Source: Ailanthus altissimus (taxonomy: Eukaryota; Streptophyta; Magnoliopsida; Sapindales; Simaroubaceae). From it: 64,000 nucleotides of DNA. Shown here one piece after another: positions 45,701 to 57,796 of the stretch; within the stretch, counting starts at the first letter, position 1; each line of letters opens with the position of its first letter. The notes under the pieces were generated by a model, which searched no databases, was not told the origin of the DNA, and saw only the letters and a list, made by a program, of their open reading frames with translations. The translations under genes and the position numbers were made by a program. Location of the stretch: contig OX327697.1 of NCBI GenBank assembly GCA_946807835.1, positions 1,193,001-1,257,000 of the forward strand, written 5' to 3'.

Positions 45701-48700
45701 TGATTGACAAGTTTGCAGAACGAGGATTGAGATCTCTTGCAGTGGCATACCAGGTATATGCATCATTATGTTGTTGTATTGAAGTCATTCGAGCCATATG
45801 TTGCTTCTTTTGTAATTCATATTAGCAAAACTTATATTTATCAATTTGTTCTCAGGAAATTCCTGATGGAAGGAAGGAGAGCTCAGGAGGCCCATGGCAA
45901 TTTATTGGACTCATGCCTCTGTTTGATCCACCTAGACATGATAGTGCCGAAACAATAAGGAGAGCATTGGATCTAGGGGTGAATGTGAAAATGATCACAG
46001 GTGTTTCTCCCCTTAAATGTATTATGTCTTACTATTTTGTAGTTGGATGGTGATCTTTGTTCTGGTGCTTTTGTTTCTGGAGTAATCTCAGTGCTCCTAG
46101 GTTTGCTTAGTTGCCTCGCCATAAATGCCTATGGATGGAATTGTCTTTTATACCATTTTAGAGTTGTAGATTCACTGTTCCTTCATCAATTTGATTGACA
46201 ATCCATCTGTTTGATGTTTCCTACTTTATCAGGTGATCAACTTGCAATAGGAAAGGAAACAGGACGCCGTCTAGGAATGGGAACAAATATGTATCCTTCG
46301 TCATCCTTATTGGGACAGAACAAAGATGAGTCAATAGTTGCTTTGCCAGTTGATGAGTTGATTGAGAAAGCTGATGGGTTTGCTGGTGTTTTTCCTGGTA
46401 TATGTTCTCCAGCCCTCCTCTCAGTTTTTGCTTTCTTTTCTTCTTCCAAAAATTGCATGAGGTTATAACACGGAAGTGATCAATATATTTTATTGTAGTT
46501 TGAATATGTGTGTGTGTGTGTGTGTTCATAGAACATTTCTTTTCCTTTCTTTTGTTATTGACTAGCCTTGTTTTCTTTACAGAGCACAAATATGAGATTG
46601 TGAAACGTTTGCAAGCTAGGAAACATATATGTGGAATGACTGGTGATGGAGTCAATGATGCTCCTGCTCTTAAGAAAGCGGACATTGGCATAGCTGTCGC
46701 TGATGCAACTGATGCAGCTCGTAGTGCCTCTGACATTGTCCTGACGGAACCTGGCCTTAGTGTAATCATTAGTGCTGTTCTAACTAGTCGGGCAATATTC
46801 CAGAGGATGAAAAATTACACAGTGAGCATTGGTTTTCATATTTGGAAAGAGTTTTTCTATAGTTCAGAATGTAGTGTTGGATGGCTGTTATATGAGGCAG
46901 TCCTATTTAATCCACAACCCTAACGTAAACACACGCTGATAATTCAACTTGTCAAAGCTTAAACTCCAACTACTTAATTTCAGAATGTGGTATGAAAGCT
47001 TCTTCAGATCAGGCATTGCTACTTTGCTGGCAGTGCCTGGTGGTGGAGAAATGCTCTTTCTTGAGATGGAAATAGCATGTCATTGGTCAGCACAATGGTT
47101 ACTGGACTGCAGAATAGTTGATTTCTTTCTTATTCTTTTTCCCATTTTTGTTGCTATAGTTGATTCTTTCTTGTTGCAGATATATGCAGTTTCCATTACC
47201 ATCCGTATTGTGGTAAGTTGTTTGGTGCTGGTTTTGTGATTCTATATGAGATAATCTTGTTTAGTTTAATTGTTTATTGCATCTTTGCCATTGTAATTAC
47301 AGCCGGACTTTTTGAATATGATATAGTTCTTCTCAAAACAGCTTGTATATCTGATATGGCAAACTAACTATTCTTGTCGGCAACAGCTTGGTTTCATGCT
47401 ACTGGCTCTCATTTGGAAGTTTGATTTCCCACCCTTCATGGTGCTGATAATTGCTATTCTTAATGATGGTTCGTAATTCTTCTTTATTTATTTATTTATT
47501 TTTGTGGGGTTCGCTCTATGTATAATTTATAAATTTATTTAGTGAGCATGTCTTAGTCTGTTGTCATCACTTTCCACTTTATCAAGCTAGTGAGATTTTT
47601 TGCTTCTCTACCCTTTCTTTTGAAATCTCTCTTTATTTTTCTTGAATGCTCTAATGGTCTACTCTTAGCATTTTTCTTTTCTTGTAAAATTTTTTTTTGG
47701 TGAGTTTTGCTATAAATACTTAGATGGTATTCGACCTGCCAGGTACCATTATGACAATATCTAAGGATAGAGTGAAACCATCTCCTCAGCCAGACAGCTG
47801 GAAGTTGGCTGAGATCTTTGCAACTGGAATCATTCTTGGGGGTTACTTAGCAATGATGACAGTGATTTTCTTTTGGGCAGCTTACAGAACGGATTTCTTT
47901 CCTGTAAGGCAATTTACATTTGTGTATGATGTCACGAAATTCTTGTTTTTATGTGGCATACTTGAGGTTTTAGATGTTAAGTTCACATCTTTTTTCTAGT
48001 CTTTTTAGGTATCTGATTCATTTTAGTTGAGCTCACGTTAGTAATATATTCATGAGCCTATTTAATAATATTTACGACAGTATTACTAATATTGTTACTT
48101 GGAAGGTCTTAAATTTTGGTTCACCTGATTTTGTAAAATTCAGTTTCATATGCGCAAATGTATGCTTTTGCAACATATGTTTTAACTTTTTTGTCATCTT
48201 GTACCCAATTCTTTACACTGATGTATACAATTTCAGCAAACATTTGGGGTTTCAAGCCTTCAGAAGAAGGATCAGGATGACTGGAGAAAGCTTGCTTCAG
48301 CTATATACCTGCAAGTGAGCACCATTAGTCAGGCCCTCATATTCGTAACACGTGCTAGGAGTTGGTCTTTTCTTGAGCGTCCTGGTGTGTTACTTGTTTT
48401 GGCTTTTGCTGTTGCTCAGCTGGTGAGTGATGGTAGTTTTTCTGCATTGTTTTTGCATTTTCCTTCTGAGCGGATGGTGATGACCTGCCATTGTTACTCT
48501 CTGAGCAGATTGCCACACTGATTGCTGTCTATGCAAACTGGAGTTTTGCTGCAATTGAAGGAATTGGATGGGGTTGGGCTGGTGTGGTTTGGCTTTATAA
48601 TATCATCTTCTATATCCCGCTTGATTTTATAAAGTTCTTAATCCGATATGCTTTGAGTGGGAAGGCTTGGGATCTTGTCATTGAACAAAGGGTATGGATC

Positions 48701-49330
48701 AGCTCAATAGAGTCAATTTGAGGGTTGGAGACTCTTGCTCACTTTCTGCTCTGGAATTTGCTATTTTGCAGATTGCCTTTACAAAGAAGAAGGATTTTGG
48801 AAAGGAAGAACGCGAGCTTAAATGGGCACATGCACAGAGGACCCTCCACGGTTTACACACACCTGACACCAAGATGTTCAATGACCGCAGCAGTTTCACA
48901 GAACTTAACCAGATGGCAGAAGAGGCAAAAAGAAGAGCTGAGATTGCAAGGTAAGCGTTTAAGAACAACAAACTATAGTTGCGCATAGCTGCAAGTGGTG
49001 TTGCTATTATTCCTTTCTGTTTTACGATGGTGCCTAAGTTCAGAAAGGCAATTAGAATTGAAAGAACCAAATTGATTATGGAACCTCGTATAACGGCTTG
49101 CTGAATCTGCTCGCCTTCAATCTTTTTATCTCTAGCTTGGTTGAAAGCTGATCAGATAATTGTTCTTTTTGATGTTGACATTTCACAGTTGGAGAGTCAC
49201 TCTAATATGCATTCATTAATTTGATTCTTGCAGACTGAGAGAATTGACTACCCTGAAAGGACATGTTGAATCAGTGGTTAGACTGAAAGGTCTGGATATC
49301 GACACAATTCAGCAAGCTTACACCGTCTGA
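42770..49330 (+). CDS. AHA: Plasma-membrane proton-pumping P-type ATPase (P3A)
   Basis: Twenty-one exons give 956 residues: 42770-42823, 42945-43064, 43357-43455, 43688-43825, 43985-44119, 44217-44396, 44639-44845, 44931-45050, 45144-45263, 45446-45568, 45649-45753, 45856-46000, 46233-46397, 46583-46821, 47180-47212, 47387-47468, 47743-47903, 48237-48422, 48509-48691, 48772-48950, 49234-49330. Visible motifs are LTGES (185-189), CSDKTGT with the phosphorylated Asp at 333, [26 protein letters not shown] (590-598) and the membrane Asp of ILNDGT (688), the proton acceptor/donor position. The C-terminal autoinhibitory domain ends in QQAYTV, whose penultimate Thr (955) is the site phosphorylated for 14-3-3 binding. 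It exports H+ to energise nutrient uptake and cell expansion. The C-terminal [20 protein letters not shown] and [13 protein letters not shown] stretches resemble the AHA4/AHA11 subgroup. Length and all key residues are normal, so it is probably functional. Confidence 0.97.
46507..46526. repeat. (TG)n microsatellite in H+-ATPase intron 13
   Basis: A TG dinucleotide run of about 20 bases in the intron before exon 14. The antisense 182-codon frame across it is chance. Confidence 0.8.
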
Positions 49331-49712
49331 TAGAAGATCAGACATGGACATGAAAATGAAATATATGCTGTTGCTGAGTGCTACAATTCCATAGTATTTC
49401 ATCCTAATGTATAAATCTAATCCCACCCATGTTTATACATCATCATCCTGAAAGAGTTGCACTGTCATTTCTGAGAATACTTGTCAATTTCGGTTGCCTT
49501 TTTTTTTTAGTTCCTTTATTCTCCTCCTCACATTGCATACTAATAGCAGATTGGGAGGGGTGGAGAATGAATTAGAAGAGGGGGTTTCTAATTGAACAAG
49601 TTCAGATTTTTTTCAATTAGACGATGTGGAATTTTGATATTTCATATTTAACTATCACTTCATCCATCTTGGCTTGTTATTTATGGCTTTAGGAAGTTTG
49701 AATTTCTGGTGT
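49331..49712 (+). other. 3' flank of the H+-ATPase gene
   Basis: It follows the stop codon and should contain the 3' UTR. No other gene is seen. The right end abuts the LTR-relic signature described separately. Confidence 0.5.
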
Positions 49713-49905
49713 TACAATCTACCTCTCTTAGGGGACACACGACCTTGTGTGTATTAGGTCTCTGGGGACATATAGATAACTCATGTGAGCTAGTCCCAAG
49801 GGTCACAAAGCATGTATACGTTATTTGTAGCTCAGATTGCGGACTCATTGGCTCATATTGCGAGATAGGTTTGCTTTTGATACCATTTGTAACGACCCGT
49901 TTTTT
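49702..49905 (-). mobile_element. Relic with LTR-retrotransposon border signatures
   Basis: On the + strand TGATACCA (49878-49885) is followed after two bases by TGTAACGACCCG (49888 on). On the minus strand this reads as an LTR end, then TGGTATCA, the initiator-Met primer-binding sequence. At about 49707-49730 GTGTTACA is followed by a pyrimidine-rich TCTACCTCTCTTAGGGG, which on the minus strand reads as a purine tract preceding a TGTAAC start. This layout is that of a short LTR element such as a TRIM, with about 175 bp of interior. The full outer LTRs were not recognised, so it is either a relic or a misread. Confidence 0.35.
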
Positions 49906-52368
49906 ATATAGTATAATGTTGTCCACTTTGAGTCTAGACTTGTATGATTTTGTTCTTAAGTCTTTCCGAAAGGTATCATACTATTTAAGAAGGGGATCTA
50001 TATATATAGTTTAAAAATTTTCCTTAATCAATGTAGAATTCTTACATTTGATAAATCTCATTTATCTTAACTCTAAGATTAATCTTGGATCTTGAATATT
50101 ATATTTAAGATCTACTAATGGATAAGAATCATGAAACAACCCGACTCAGGAATGATTGTAACTCTAATCATTGCTAATTTAAGTAAAATTAACATACTAA
50201 AATTTTATTTAAACTTAAAAATTCTTGACAAAATATAACAAAAAAAATATTCAACTTGAGATAAAAAAAATCAATAACAAAAAATTATTTTAAATAAATA
50301 TAAATTTAAATATCTTCAATAAGTATCTAATAAATAAAAAAAAATTAAATTTTTTTGCAACATTCTCCACAACTAATATTATGAAATTTAACATTGTTTA
50401 ATTGAAAAGTAGCAACTTATGAAATTTAATATTGTTTAGTTGAAAACCTAGCAACTAGGAGAAAAAACAATATAGAGAAAATAAGAACAGCACAAAATTT
50501 TGTAAGTGGTATTTTGTTCTTTTTTTTAAAATGTTTCTTATAACATACTATGTCAACCATAATATTATAATGTGAAGAAAAACTTATTATAAGATATACT
50601 AAATTTACACGTAATACCTAAATTAAAATTTTTATTTATTTGTAAGATAAAATGATTGAGCTTTTAATAAAAAATCATACTAATAAGCCTTCTAAATTTT
50701 ATCCCAAATTGGATCTCAAAGTGATGTATCTACAAAATCTAAAATTATTTATTATATCAAATATTTATTTGATATATCACTTTTAAAATAAAAATTTAAG
50801 ATATCTAACATTACTCATGTAATAAATGTATCAAGAAAGTTCAACAATTATTTATCCAAATTTAAAAATTGTAATGTAATAAATGTATCAAAAAAAAAAA
50901 ATTTAAAAACTTTTACTAACTTAGATTCTTCGTCTCTCTTAGTTTAGATGATTGTAAATGTATTTTTGCTTGTAATTATTTAAATTTGAATAAAAAAATT
51001 CTTCCTTGGAATTGGTTCATAAATTATATCATTTTATTATTTAATAATTATTTAACATATTATTTAAAATTAAAATACTGTATTAAAAAGTGTAGTGTTA
51101 TTCTATTTATACACGTAGTGCTAAACATCTTCTTTAATACCTTGAAAAAAAGTGGACGATAAGTCGTTTTATTTGTTAACTATTAAATGACACGACAGAC
51201 ATCTTTTATAACTATCGCCGACATGCTTGCATGCATGCATGCGTGCTGTTTATTTAAATTTATAAACGGCATATCATGTCGTGACTTGGCGCCATAACCA
51301 ACGACTTTTCAAAAATGCCTCCATCTTCATCAAGAATTACAAAATACAGCAACCAACAACTGTGCCGTCAGTAAACTCAAATAAGCTTCTGCCTGTGCTT
51401 TCTCTCTTACGCCTTTCTTTTAATCAAATTAATAATGTTCTTATTATAATATGTTTAATATAAAGATATTGTGATTTTATAACATGAAGTACTAATTACA
51501 GGGTGAAGTATTTAAATATTTAGCGAATACCTAACTATGAAGTGAAAGTAATGTTTATAAATACTTTAGCGATGCTGCTTCTAAAATTATTTAAAAGCAC
51601 TTTTATACTAAACGAATCCTTAATGATTTTATTTATTTCATTGTTTTGTTTTTTAGAATTTATAAATATGCAACGGAATACGTAAAGTATACAAATTAAA
51701 TAATGAAGTAGATAATATAATTAACCAACCAAGAATAATAAGTTAAATACAAGAGTTAAATAATACAGTAGAAAAAATGTAAAAATTAAGCGTATCAAAA
51801 TATAAAATTACGTAGTTTGACAATGTACTTGTGTTCATAATGAATCAAGGATCCAAGTCTTTTTTATTAAATATTTAATTACAAGAAAAATAATCAAAAA
51901 ATGATACAAATCAAATTTTAAAACTCTAAGATTTTTGTACAGTGGATATTTCGAGTTCTTTATCAATTCTAAGCATAATGAGATATTTATATGAAGTTCA
52001 AAATATCAAAGTTTTTAAAAAATTTAAAATTTAAATTTTGTGATCAATAAATAATATTATAAACTATTACAGTGTCGCAATGCTAAGCCTGAAAACAGGC
52101 TTCTTATTTCATTTGCTATCTCTTGCCTTATGGGTGTTGTTCTATTGGTTTTGACTCTTTCCAAACTTGTTTTCGACTTTAATTTGATTTCGAATAATTT
52201 CCAAATTTATCTAAAACGTTACAATCACAATAAATATGATTTTGGATCCCAAATTTCACATTTCTTTTTCTTCCTAATCTCATGTTAAAAGAAGGATAAC
52301 ATAAAACCAATAATCATATGTGTGCTTGGTGGACTTTGGAAGGAAAATTCACACTTGGGTGCTTAAAA
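49906..52368. other. AT-rich intergenic DNA
   Basis: No gene is seen. It includes a 36-bp direct repeat around TATGAAATTTAA (about 50379-50455), repeated AATGTATCAA phrases near 50820-50900 and an alternating CATG palindrome (51223-51247). Confidence 0.5.
51223..51247. repeat. (GCAT)n palindromic run with overlapping RY motifs
   Basis: TGCTTGCATGCATGCATGCG contains overlapping CATGCA units. CATGCA is the core of RY elements bound by plant B3 factors, but the position is far from any start codon here, so it may be only a microsatellite. Confidence 0.6.
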
Positions 52369-52497
52369 ATGGAGTTCTTCTATCCGGAAATCATGTGCAA
52401 ACCCTGCTTGTTAGATTGTAATGCTTGTGAAAACTTAAGTGGTGCACAGAAATTGTTCGAGGAAATTCCTTATTTTGGATGTGATCAAGTGGTATGA
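52369..52497 (+). pseudogene. PPR-like gene relic upstream of the first hydrolase-like gene
   Basis: A short frame (ATG at 52371) encodes ACENLSGAQKLFEEIPYFG and then stops. The pattern A-x-K-L-F-x-x-I/M-P is that of plant pentatricopeptide (PPR) repeats. Nothing else of a PPR gene is present. A diverged copy lies at the matching place upstream of the second hydrolase-like gene. Confidence 0.55.
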
Positions 52498-52615
52498 GCT
52501 TGTAAATTGCTATGTTTAATGTCATTTGATTTCTCAGTCTTTGAGGTTTTGTTTTTTTTGTTAAATTTTTAAATTTTTTTAATTTAAAATGTTAGGTTTT
52601 GGGTTTGAGCTGATC

Positions 52616-52662
52616 AATTAACTAACCAACCAACTAACTAACTAGCTAACTAACTACCTATC
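52616..52662. repeat. (AACT)n microsatellite before the first hydrolase-like gene
   Basis: An imperfect run of AACT tetranucleotides (with AACC and AGCT variants) ends about 120 bp before the start codon, and may lie in the promoter or leader. Confidence 0.8.
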
Positions 52663-52783
52663 TGGGTTCTTTTTAACTTCCCACTTAGCCTTTCTGCCAA
52701 TCCCGCCATTTTCATATCTTTTTATCTTCATTTATCATATTTTCTTGTCTCTTCAAGAGAAAAAAAAGAAAAAAAACCAAGAA

Positions 52784-55700
52784 ATGGGCAAGAAAAAATG
52801 TTCCCCAGGTGTCAAACAACCACCACCATCACCGCCACCACCGTCCCCCATTGTTGATTCTACCTCTGAACAAGCAACCCTAGCTGTTGAGTCACGAGGC
52901 TTGGAGGGCGAAAAAGAAGCCTCGCTGGCTCTATCTACATCTGAGAGTGGAAACTCCAAGAAGGCCTTAAAGATGATCAGAGAATCCATTAATCGTCACC
53001 CAGATTCGGCTCGTCTTCACTGTGTTGAAGCGGCAATACACCTAAGTCTGGCTGGGAAAGGGGGAAAAGGTTCTTATAAACAACTCAAGCATTTAGCTGA
53101 AGCAGCTCGCTCCGCTGAGTTGGCAGTGAAGCTGTTTCCCACTTCATTAGAATTTGCTTATTTTCTTGCTCTTGTGCTCCATGAGTTGGCGATGATCAAT
53201 GCTAAAAAATGGGATGACAGAGTGATTGAAGTATGTGAGCGTGCGTTAAAGATTGAGACTCCAGTTGATATGTTAGAGGGTATGAACCCATTTAAACTGT
53301 ACATAGGTAGTGGTTCTGAGAAAGTAGAAATGGGGATGTTGAGTAAAGAATCACAAATTGATCATATGAAGCAACAAATGATGAAGTTTTTAGAGGAATC
53401 TCAACGTCGAAAGAATCTTGAGTTGACTGCCAGGAAGGCAGAGGGTGAAGAAAAAGAAGATGATTATAAACTAAAGGAGGAGATGATGGGTCTAGAAAGG
53501 AGAAAGAAGCAGATTGAAGCAATAATAAGGGAATTCGAGCAAAAAGACACTCATTATAGTGAGGAGAAGTTTGCAGAAAATGTTGAAAAGGTGGAGAAAT
53601 ATAAGAGTTTTTGGAGTAGTACATTGAGTTTTGAGGAAAAAAGGGGTTTCCTTAAAGTCAATATAGAAGAGCTTGGCAGGTATTTGAAGTCGTTAAAAAG
53701 TCATTTTGTAGTGGAAGTTTTTAAGGAGGCTTTGGGTTTTGCTAAGGAGCATAAAACTTGGAAGTTCTTGGAGTGCTATGTTTGTTTTAAGAAGTTTGGT
53801 GATTCCCAGTTGTACAGGAACCATTTTAGGGAGCTGCATTTGAAGGATTTCAAGTCAATAATTCAATTAATTACTGCAGAAGAAATTGCAAGTGAGTGGA
53901 TTCAGATGATTGAGAATGATGTGTGGAAGCCCGTGGATACTGATATGGCGATAAAGATTATTGTCAATCAGATGAATTCAGAGTCTGTTAGTATTGTTGA
54001 TAGTGGGCTGTGTACAGCAAAGGGTTTAGATGTGTGTAAAGATTATGTCCAGGGCACAATTAGTGAAGAATATGATCAGAAATGGCCAATATGTGATGAT
54101 GCAGAGCGTGCAGAGAGTCTTGAGAGAATCCATGGCATATATCTCTTGCTTCTAAGAAACAGATTTCTTGCACCAAGACATGTTCATTGGGCTATACAAT
54201 ATACAATTTATTGGTTAGAGGGTAAAATTTCTTTGTCACAGTTTAGGTATCTTGGCCTGGAAAACCCCAAAATTATATGCTTTTTGGGAGCTTCAGAGCT
54301 TAAAGAAGTCCTTAACTTCTTGGAAAATCTGACTATTGCACATGGTTTAACTGAAAATTCTGAGATGGATATCTCCATGGGGCATAATATCAAAGAGAGG
54401 GTTGTCTTTAATGGAGACTTCTCATGTCTCCATTTCGAAGAGCCAATATTGTGGGGAGAGCTTAATAATGCTAATTCATTTGATTGTTTTCCAGGTGATG
54501 CTTCTGCAGTGACTTCTGCTGTTGATGTGTGCAAAGTTGATGCGCTTCCTGATAGTAATGAAATAGTGTCATGGTTATACTTGTGCCCTAAGATTGGGGA
54601 ATATATGAATTTTTGGACAAGACAAAGAGACTCTATAAGAGGAAAAGGGAAGGAGGTTCTTGGGGTTATATTTGAAGAATGTTCACATTTACTAGCAGAT
54701 CATGACAGAATCTCTAAGCTTTCAAGCAAGTTGGAAGGACTTCTGGCAGTAGACAACATATGTCTTGAAGAGATTAAGAATAGGGAGCAATGTCTAGGGC
54801 ATGTACCACAACTTTATGTTAATCTACTGAAAAAACAACAAAAGGATCTTCAAGGAAATGATGATAATGAGAGTAGGACCAAATCAGATATTATATCCGA
54901 TGTTCTGAAAGAAGCAACAGTAGCTCTGAGTTCTGATCGGTCTGGGCCCAAAGGCAGCATTCTTGAATATGCCCTCAAACACACAGACAATTGTATAAAA
55001 TTAGCATTACAGAAGCTGAGAATGCAGCAGCTTACAGATGTGGGTGTGATAGCTGAGTCAACTCAATTCTTGTGCAGAATTTAACTTTTAGTAGGTTGAT
55101 TATTGAAAAAGGAAGATATGAACTACTAAAATGCAAATGACTTCTTGAGCCAATTAATTCCCAATAAAAAAGATAATGAGCATATTTCTTCCCTTTTGAT
55201 CTAACCATGTTTGTTTCTGCAGATGGCTTTTGTTGATACAATAATCTTGCTGCGTATTGATGCTTTTCAGAAGTATGAACTCCTACTAGAGAAGTTATCT
55301 GCATATGACTATAAGCTAATCATTGTGCCCTTGTTGAAGTCATTCTTGCAGGTAAGGTATCTTTGGCTATTATACTAGTTTATTTATATTTAATGTCTTT
55401 GAAACAAATTGTGTTTCTAGGCATGCTTGGAAGATTTGTATGACAAGGATGCTATGAAGACGTATGATGCTCTTTTAGCAAAGCTTGTACTTGATGCAGA
55501 GAAGAATAAGAACAAAGGTTGTCAAAATGTGAGGCAGAAGCAGGAAAATAAGAAGAATAAGAAGAAGAAGGAACATTTTAGAGAGGCTAATAAATCTAAG
55601 GTTCTAATTGCTGCATTTTCTTCTGTTTGTTTATACTGTGTAAACAAATGTCCTATATATAACATTTTTGAATTAAGCTAATGCGTTTTAAACATTTTAG

Positions 55701-57796
55701 GAAAATGATAGTGCTAAGCACTATCAGCTCCCTCAGAAGGATGCAGAGCAAGAGTAAGCCTCTATTTTATATTCAATGTAGAACTTAAATATGAACCTCT
55801 TTTATTGAAGTTCACCAAAATGTTCATTCTGAATATTTTAGGCAAGCATGATATAGACTGTAGTTGCTTTGTTTCTAACAGTTTTAATTGATTTGATTTG
55901 TATTTTCACCTGTGCTCAGAGACAATCCAAATTCCAAGATTGGTGAAAGTGCTGATGAATTGAAACGATTGATTACAACTGATGAAAGACTGCTTGAAGA
56001 AAAGTTGGCGCATCAGAGGCAATTTGAGCATGAGGCTGGTCTCAAGGTCAATGTACTCAGAACTGGACTTGGAAACGAAGCTGCTGATTGCTTCCTGAAC
56101 ATGATTATAAAGGTCAACATTCAGTAACTAGATGATTTTCTTTCATATGCTATTGGAATGATTGTCACTTTTCTTTTCATTTTCTTTTCCTGAAATCTTT
56201 GTTGGTTACCTGGTAATGCAGTCCCTATGGCACCTAAGAGAATTTCGAGAGAAGTTCATCAGTAGTTCACAATCATTTCATAAGCACACTGGAAATCCCT
56301 GTGTTGTCTGCGCACTACTTGACATATTTATAAGCATAGCGTCTGCAGATGATCAAGGAGAAGATGTTGCTCCTACTACTTTAAGAATTGCTTTGAGCAC
56401 TCACAGCTATGATGAAAACATCTTCCAGGAGGTTTGTACACATAGCACATTTCAGCTTTGAATTGTTTTTCTTTATTTTCTCTCTGCTTGCTCCTATCCA
56501 TATTTTCCTCATTCACATGCCAATTTTACAGGGACAATTGAATGATGCTTCTCAATTCCTGCAAGTTATCTTGGAATCTGTTCATGACTCATTTAATGTG
56601 GTTAATCCTGATTTTAAATCAGAAAACAAGTACGAGGGTTCATTGGATTGCTTTTTAGCTGATTGTTTGGTGCATCGAATATTCGGAATGGATCATCATG
56701 AAAGAATAAATTGTGTCAACTGTTATGCTGAATCAGGACATCGGAAATACACTTCCTTTTCTCTCAATGTAAATGTTTGTAATCTGAGAATGAAGAAGGC
56801 AGGTTTTATTGAAATTATTCCTGGAAAATTTTCATTTCTTTTCTCTTTTTGATAAAAGTTTATGTTTAGTATATATTTTCCATTGTTTGAAATTTGTTCT
56901 TTTAACTCAGAATACACATGGGGGCAGCTCTTTTGATGTGCTCTTGAAGCTGGCAGAGATGAATGGAAAATTGGCTTGTAAAGCTTGTGGACAAATAAAC
57001 CAAATCTATCATACTCTTTGGTGTCTTCCACATGTCTTCACAATCGGTATGCTACTACCAACTACAAAGAAGAGAGAAAAAAAAAAGAAAGAAAAGCCAT
57101 TCTGCAACAACATAAGCATGTGGGTAATCTTAAGTTACTATGGCTTGATTTGCAGTTTTAGGTTGGCAGAGAGATGATGAAAGTCCAGAGGCTATATCAA
57201 TGACATTGAGTGCTCTTTATAACGAGTTGGATCTAAGCATTTTATTTCAAGGATACCCACCTGATAATATATATTTCCTTGTTTCCATGGTAAATTTCAT
57301 GTGTTATAACCTTCTCTAGCTATAAATTGAAGCCCTGTGCTCATATTGCAATACAGAGTTTCATTTTCCTTTGCTCTTAAACTGATCTAAAGTTATATTG
57401 TGTTTTAAGAATGTATCTTGTACCTCTGAAGTGAACTTTAATCCAGATTTGTTTAAATGTATTATTAAGACCATTTTGTTAGTGTCATAAGTATCAATTT
57501 TCATTTTCTAGGTTTGCCGCTGTGGAGATAGAGAACATTATAACTGCTTTCTTTATGACCATCAACATGAAAAGTATGTTCAGAATGATGGAAAAAATGT
57601 GGAGGTACATTCTGTTGGGTTGCACAATCTATTTCCAGTATTTTTTTCATTTCCATAATCCAACATTTGCTAATTATATACATACAAATAGGTCACTGGT
57701 TCCTGGGATGAAGTCATTTCCACCTGCAATAAATCACATTTACAACCGAAAATTCTGTTTTTTGTTCACAAGTGCAGTATATATTTTGGCACTTGA
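52784..57796 (+). CDS. Ubiquitin C-terminal hydrolase-related protein (DUF627-DUF629-USP type), copy 1
   Basis: Eleven exons give 1251 residues: 52784-55039, 55223-55351, 55421-55600, 55701-55753, 55920-56112, 56222-56431, 56532-56798, 56911-57046, 57156-57289, 57512-57604, 57692-57796. The N-terminus (MGKKK, then a Pro-rich stretch) leads into a TPR-like DUF627 region: ALKMIRESINRHPDSARLH, AARSAELAVKLFPTS, CERALKIETP. DUF629 follows, including a C2H2-like finger CYVCFKKFGDSQLYRNH. After a Lys-rich linker comes a USP-like domain. Its Cys box reads GLGNEAADCFLNMIIKSLWHL, with the Cys in the catalytic place. Then come CVVCALLDIF, LNDASQFLQVI, a CxxC pair in NCVNC, and the His box REHYNCFLYD. 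Arabidopsis relatives of this type (At3g47890 group, from memory) are of unknown activity. Intron 7 is inferred to use a GC donor. The start at 52784 is the first ATG; an in-frame TTG lies upstream. Confidence 0.9.

Noticed and set aside
46221..46769. 182-codon minus-strand frame
   Set aside because: Antisense to H+-ATPase exons 13-14 and the intervening intron with a (TG)n run; no independent motif.
48699..49070. 123-codon minus-strand frame
   Set aside because: Antisense to H+-ATPase exon 20; shadow of the conserved C-terminal domain.
52745..52783. In-frame TTG upstream of the first hydrolase-like gene as a start
   Set aside because: Plant translation starts at ATG with rare exceptions; the paralogue also starts at the equivalent MGKKK, supporting 52784.
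55040..55084. Continuation of the first hydrolase-like exon to a stop at 55084
   Set aside because: A GT donor at 55040 gives a 129-nt second exon of the same length as in the paralogue and continues the family sequence; reading on would truncate the protein. The same applies at 63445-63468.
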